The position numbers and the translations under genes are program-made. DNA of 64,000 nucleotides from Streptomyces cellostaticus (GTDB taxonomy: Bacteria; Actinomycetota; Actinomycetes; Streptomycetales; Streptomycetaceae): NCBI RefSeq assembly GCF_001513965.1, contig NZ_KQ948038.1:62001-126000 (forward strand), read 5' to 3'. Below are positions 62,505 through 64,000 of the stretch, one piece after another (the first letter of the stretch is position 1; each line of letters begins with the position of its first letter). The notes beneath the pieces were generated by a model. That model made no database searches and was not told where the DNA came from. It saw only the letters and a program-made list of their open reading frames with translations.

Positions 62505-63629
62505 TCAGACGTACCGCTCGAGGATCGACGACTCGGCCAGCCGGGACAGGCCCTCGCGCACGCTGCGGGCACGCGCTTCGCCGACTCCGTCCACGGCCTG
62601 GAGGTCGTCGACGCTCGCAGCGAGCAGCTTCTGCAGGCCGCCGAAGTGTTCCACCAGGCGGTCGATGATGGCGCCGGGGAGCCGGGGGACCTTGGCCAGG
62701 AGGCGGAAGCCCCGCGGGGACACCGCGGAGTCGAGGGTCTCGGGCGAGCCCGTGTAGCCCAGCGCTCGCGCCACCGTCCCCAGTTCGAGAAGTTCCGCGT
62801 GGGTGAGGGCGTCCAGCTCGGACAGTGCCTCCTCGACGGTGCGGGAGCGCTTCGCCGTGGGCTCGGGCACGTAGTCCCGGACGACCAGCTCACGGTCCGG
62901 CTCGACGCCCGCGATCAACTCCTCCAGCTGGAGGGCCAGAAGGCGACCGTCCGTGCCCAGTTCGACCACGTATTCAGCGATTTCGGTGGCAATGCGGCGG
63001 ACCATCTCCAGACGCTGTGCGACCGCCGACACATCCCGGACCGTCACCAGGTCCTCGATCTCCAGCGCCGACAGCGTGCCCGCGACCTCGTCCAGGCGGA
63101 GCTTGTACCGCTCCAGGGTCGCCAGCGCCTGGTTCGCGCGGGACAGGATCGCCGCCGAGTCCTCCAGGACACGGCGCTGCCCGTCGACGTACAGGGCGAC
63201 CAGCCGCATCGACTGGGAGACCGACACCACCGGGAAGCCGACCTGCTTCGAGACCCGGTCCGCCGTGCGGTGACGTGTACCCGTCTCCTCCGTCGGGATC
63301 GTCGGGTCCGGCACCAGCTGCACACCGGCCCGCAGGATCTTCGACAGGTCCGACGACACCACGATGCCGCCGTCCAGCTTGCACAGCTCCCGCAGCCGCG
63401 TCGCCGTGAACTCCACGTCCAGGACGAACCCGCCGGTGCACATCGCCTCGACGGTCTTGTCGGAGCCGAGCACGATGAGCCCGCCGGTGTTGCCGCGCAG
63501 GACCCGCTCCAGGCCGTCACGCAGGGCCGTACCCGGAGCCACGGCGCTCAGCGAGGCGCGCATCAGGCCATCGGTACCGGCACTCCCACCGGACTTTCCG
63601 GGAGCTGCTGCCCGGTCGTTGGCTGCCAC
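62505..63629 (-). CDS. disA: DisA, diadenylate cyclase / DNA integrity scanning protein
   Basis: 374 residues. Makes c-di-AMP, which controls potassium and osmotic balance and spore formation in Streptomyces. DAC domain: the catalytic aspartate D86 in KLDGGIVVSS, equal in number to the residue shown essential in S. venezuelae, and GTRHRTADR. A helical linker and a C-terminal helix-hairpin-helix DNA-binding part (LQAVDGVGEARARSVREG) follow. GTG 63629 with GGAGGAG 5 nt upstream. Downstream of radA on the same strand. Confidence 0.97.
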   Translation of the reverse strand: MAANDRAAAPGKSGGSAGTDGLMRASLSAVAPGTALRDGLERVLRGNTGGLIVLGSDKTVEAMCTGGFVLDVEFTATRLRELCKLDGGIVVSSDLSKILRAGVQLVPDPTIPTEETGTRHRTADRVSKQVGFPVVSVSQSMRLVALYVDGQRRVLEDSAAILSRANQALATLERYKLRLDEVAGTLSALEIEDLVTVRDVSAVAQRLEMVRRIATEIAEYVVELGTDGRLLALQLEELIAGVEPDRELVVRDYVPEPTAKRSRTVEEALSELDALTHAELLELGTVARALGYTGSPETLDSAVSPRGFRLLAKVPRLPGAIIDRLVEHFGGLQKLLAASVDDLQAVDGVGEARARSVREGLSRLAESSILERYV

Positions 63630-63710
63630 TGCACTCCTCCGGTCGCAGGTTCTGGGGCGCCGCCGTCGTGCGCACTCGGTTCGTACGGACGGGCGAGACC
63701 TGGGCAAAGT

Positions 63711-64000
63711 CTACCGGCGGTCCTCCGCCTCCCGCGGGGCCTCCCGGCGACGGGAGCGCGGCAGCACCCTCAGCGCTTCCCCGATGTCGGCGACTTCCAG
63801 GACCTTCATGCCGGACGGGATCTTGCCCGGATCACCCGGCACGAGCGCGTGCGTGAAGCCCAGCCGGTGCGCCTCGGCGAGCCTGCGCTGCACGCCCGTG
63901 ACCCGTCTGACCTCGCCCGCCAGACCCACCTCACCGATCGCGACCAGGTTCTTCGGCAGTGGGATGTCACCGGCGGCCGAGGCGAGCGCGAGCGCGACGG
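63711..64000 (-). CDS. radA: RadA DNA repair ATPase, C-terminal end only
   Basis: About 95 C-terminal residues; the gene continues past the right edge. The visible part is the Lon-like C-terminal domain: LPKNLVAIGEVGLAGEVRRV, RRLAEAHRLGFTHALVP and VADIGEALRVL. RadA migrates recombination branches, and its activity is linked to DisA in Bacillus. Stop is 82 bp before the disA start, so the two are probably co-transcribed. Confidence 0.93.
   Translation of the reverse strand, partial: VALALASAAGDIPLPKNLVAIGEVGLAGEVRRVTGVQRRLAEAHRLGFTHALVPGDPGKIPSGMKVLEVADIGEALRVLPRSRRREAPREAEDRR

Overview
This is a 64-kb piece of a high-G+C actinobacterial chromosome, almost certainly Streptomyces. The evidence is GTG/TTG starts, third-codon-position G+C bias throughout, and several near-diagnostic Streptomyces genes: tipA with its own promoter, the sigE-cseA-cseB-cseC cell-envelope stress operon, lsr2 next to clpC, and disA-radA. 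From memory the order resembles the core-arm region around SCO3350-SCO3416 of S. coelicolor, read in reverse; I could not run this comparison. I saw no rRNA, tRNA, CRISPR, transposase or prophage genes.

Layout. 1-2.9 kb: a cut-off DinB-like protein, then a PadR repressor and a two-gene ABC exporter whose promoter lies between two matching inverted repeats. 2.9-5.6 kb (minus): a ClC-type channel gene followed by glutamate decarboxylase. 5.7-9.6 kb: tipA, a YbjQ-like protein, a DedA protein with a repeated tail, and a ThrE-type exporter. 9.7-18 kb: pyrophosphatase, D-Ala-D-Ala carboxypeptidase, a DUF2342 protease, tilS, hpt, ftsH and folE. 18-23.2 kb (minus): mprF-like gene, folP, an NTF2-like gene, folB, folK and a DUF3180 gene; with folE these cover much of folate synthesis. 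23.4-30.2 kb: a secreted or membrane esterase, a coiled-coil protein, two PH-domain membrane proteins, a lone nuoD, and a MidA-type methyltransferase. 30.4-35.2 kb: a NarL-type two-component pair, an ArsR-like repressor with a perfect 33-bp operator-like palindrome, a small protein and a threonine-aldolase-like enzyme.

35.3-40.8 kb: a tight cofactor operon (DUF2520 protein, panC, nadB, nadC, coaX) feeding CoA and NAD synthesis, ended by a strong terminator. 40.9-42.6 kb: a proline-rich protein, then about 950 bp of non-coding degenerate tandem repeats that include an exact 97-bp duplication. 42.6-48 kb: a tiny membrane protein, a BlaI-type regulator, a GNAT acetyltransferase, lsr2, a primase-polymerase-like protein and clpC, with a ClgR-type box upstream of clpC. 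48-51.1 kb: a 1013-residue NACHT ATPase with C-terminal leucine-rich repeats, a bacterial NLR-like protein and the best candidate here for an immune system. 51.2-56.8 kb: a secreted HAD phosphatase, an M23 peptidase, a TetR/MFS efflux pair and a TetR/SDR pair, each with paired operator-like repeats. 56.9-60.2 kb (minus): sigE-cseA-cseB-cseC. 60.5-64 kb: mutY, a membrane-anchored Ser/Gly-rich protein, disA and the 3' end of radA.

Themes. Most of the window is housekeeping (cofactors, proteostasis, DNA repair, envelope stress). Set into it are small self-regulated units, each a repressor plus an exporter or enzyme, whose operators can be read directly. The NACHT-LRR gene and the repeat-rich block are the parts that look accessory. 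Three copies of a short dispersed repeat lie downstream of genes at 32.3, 56.9 and 62.4 kb.
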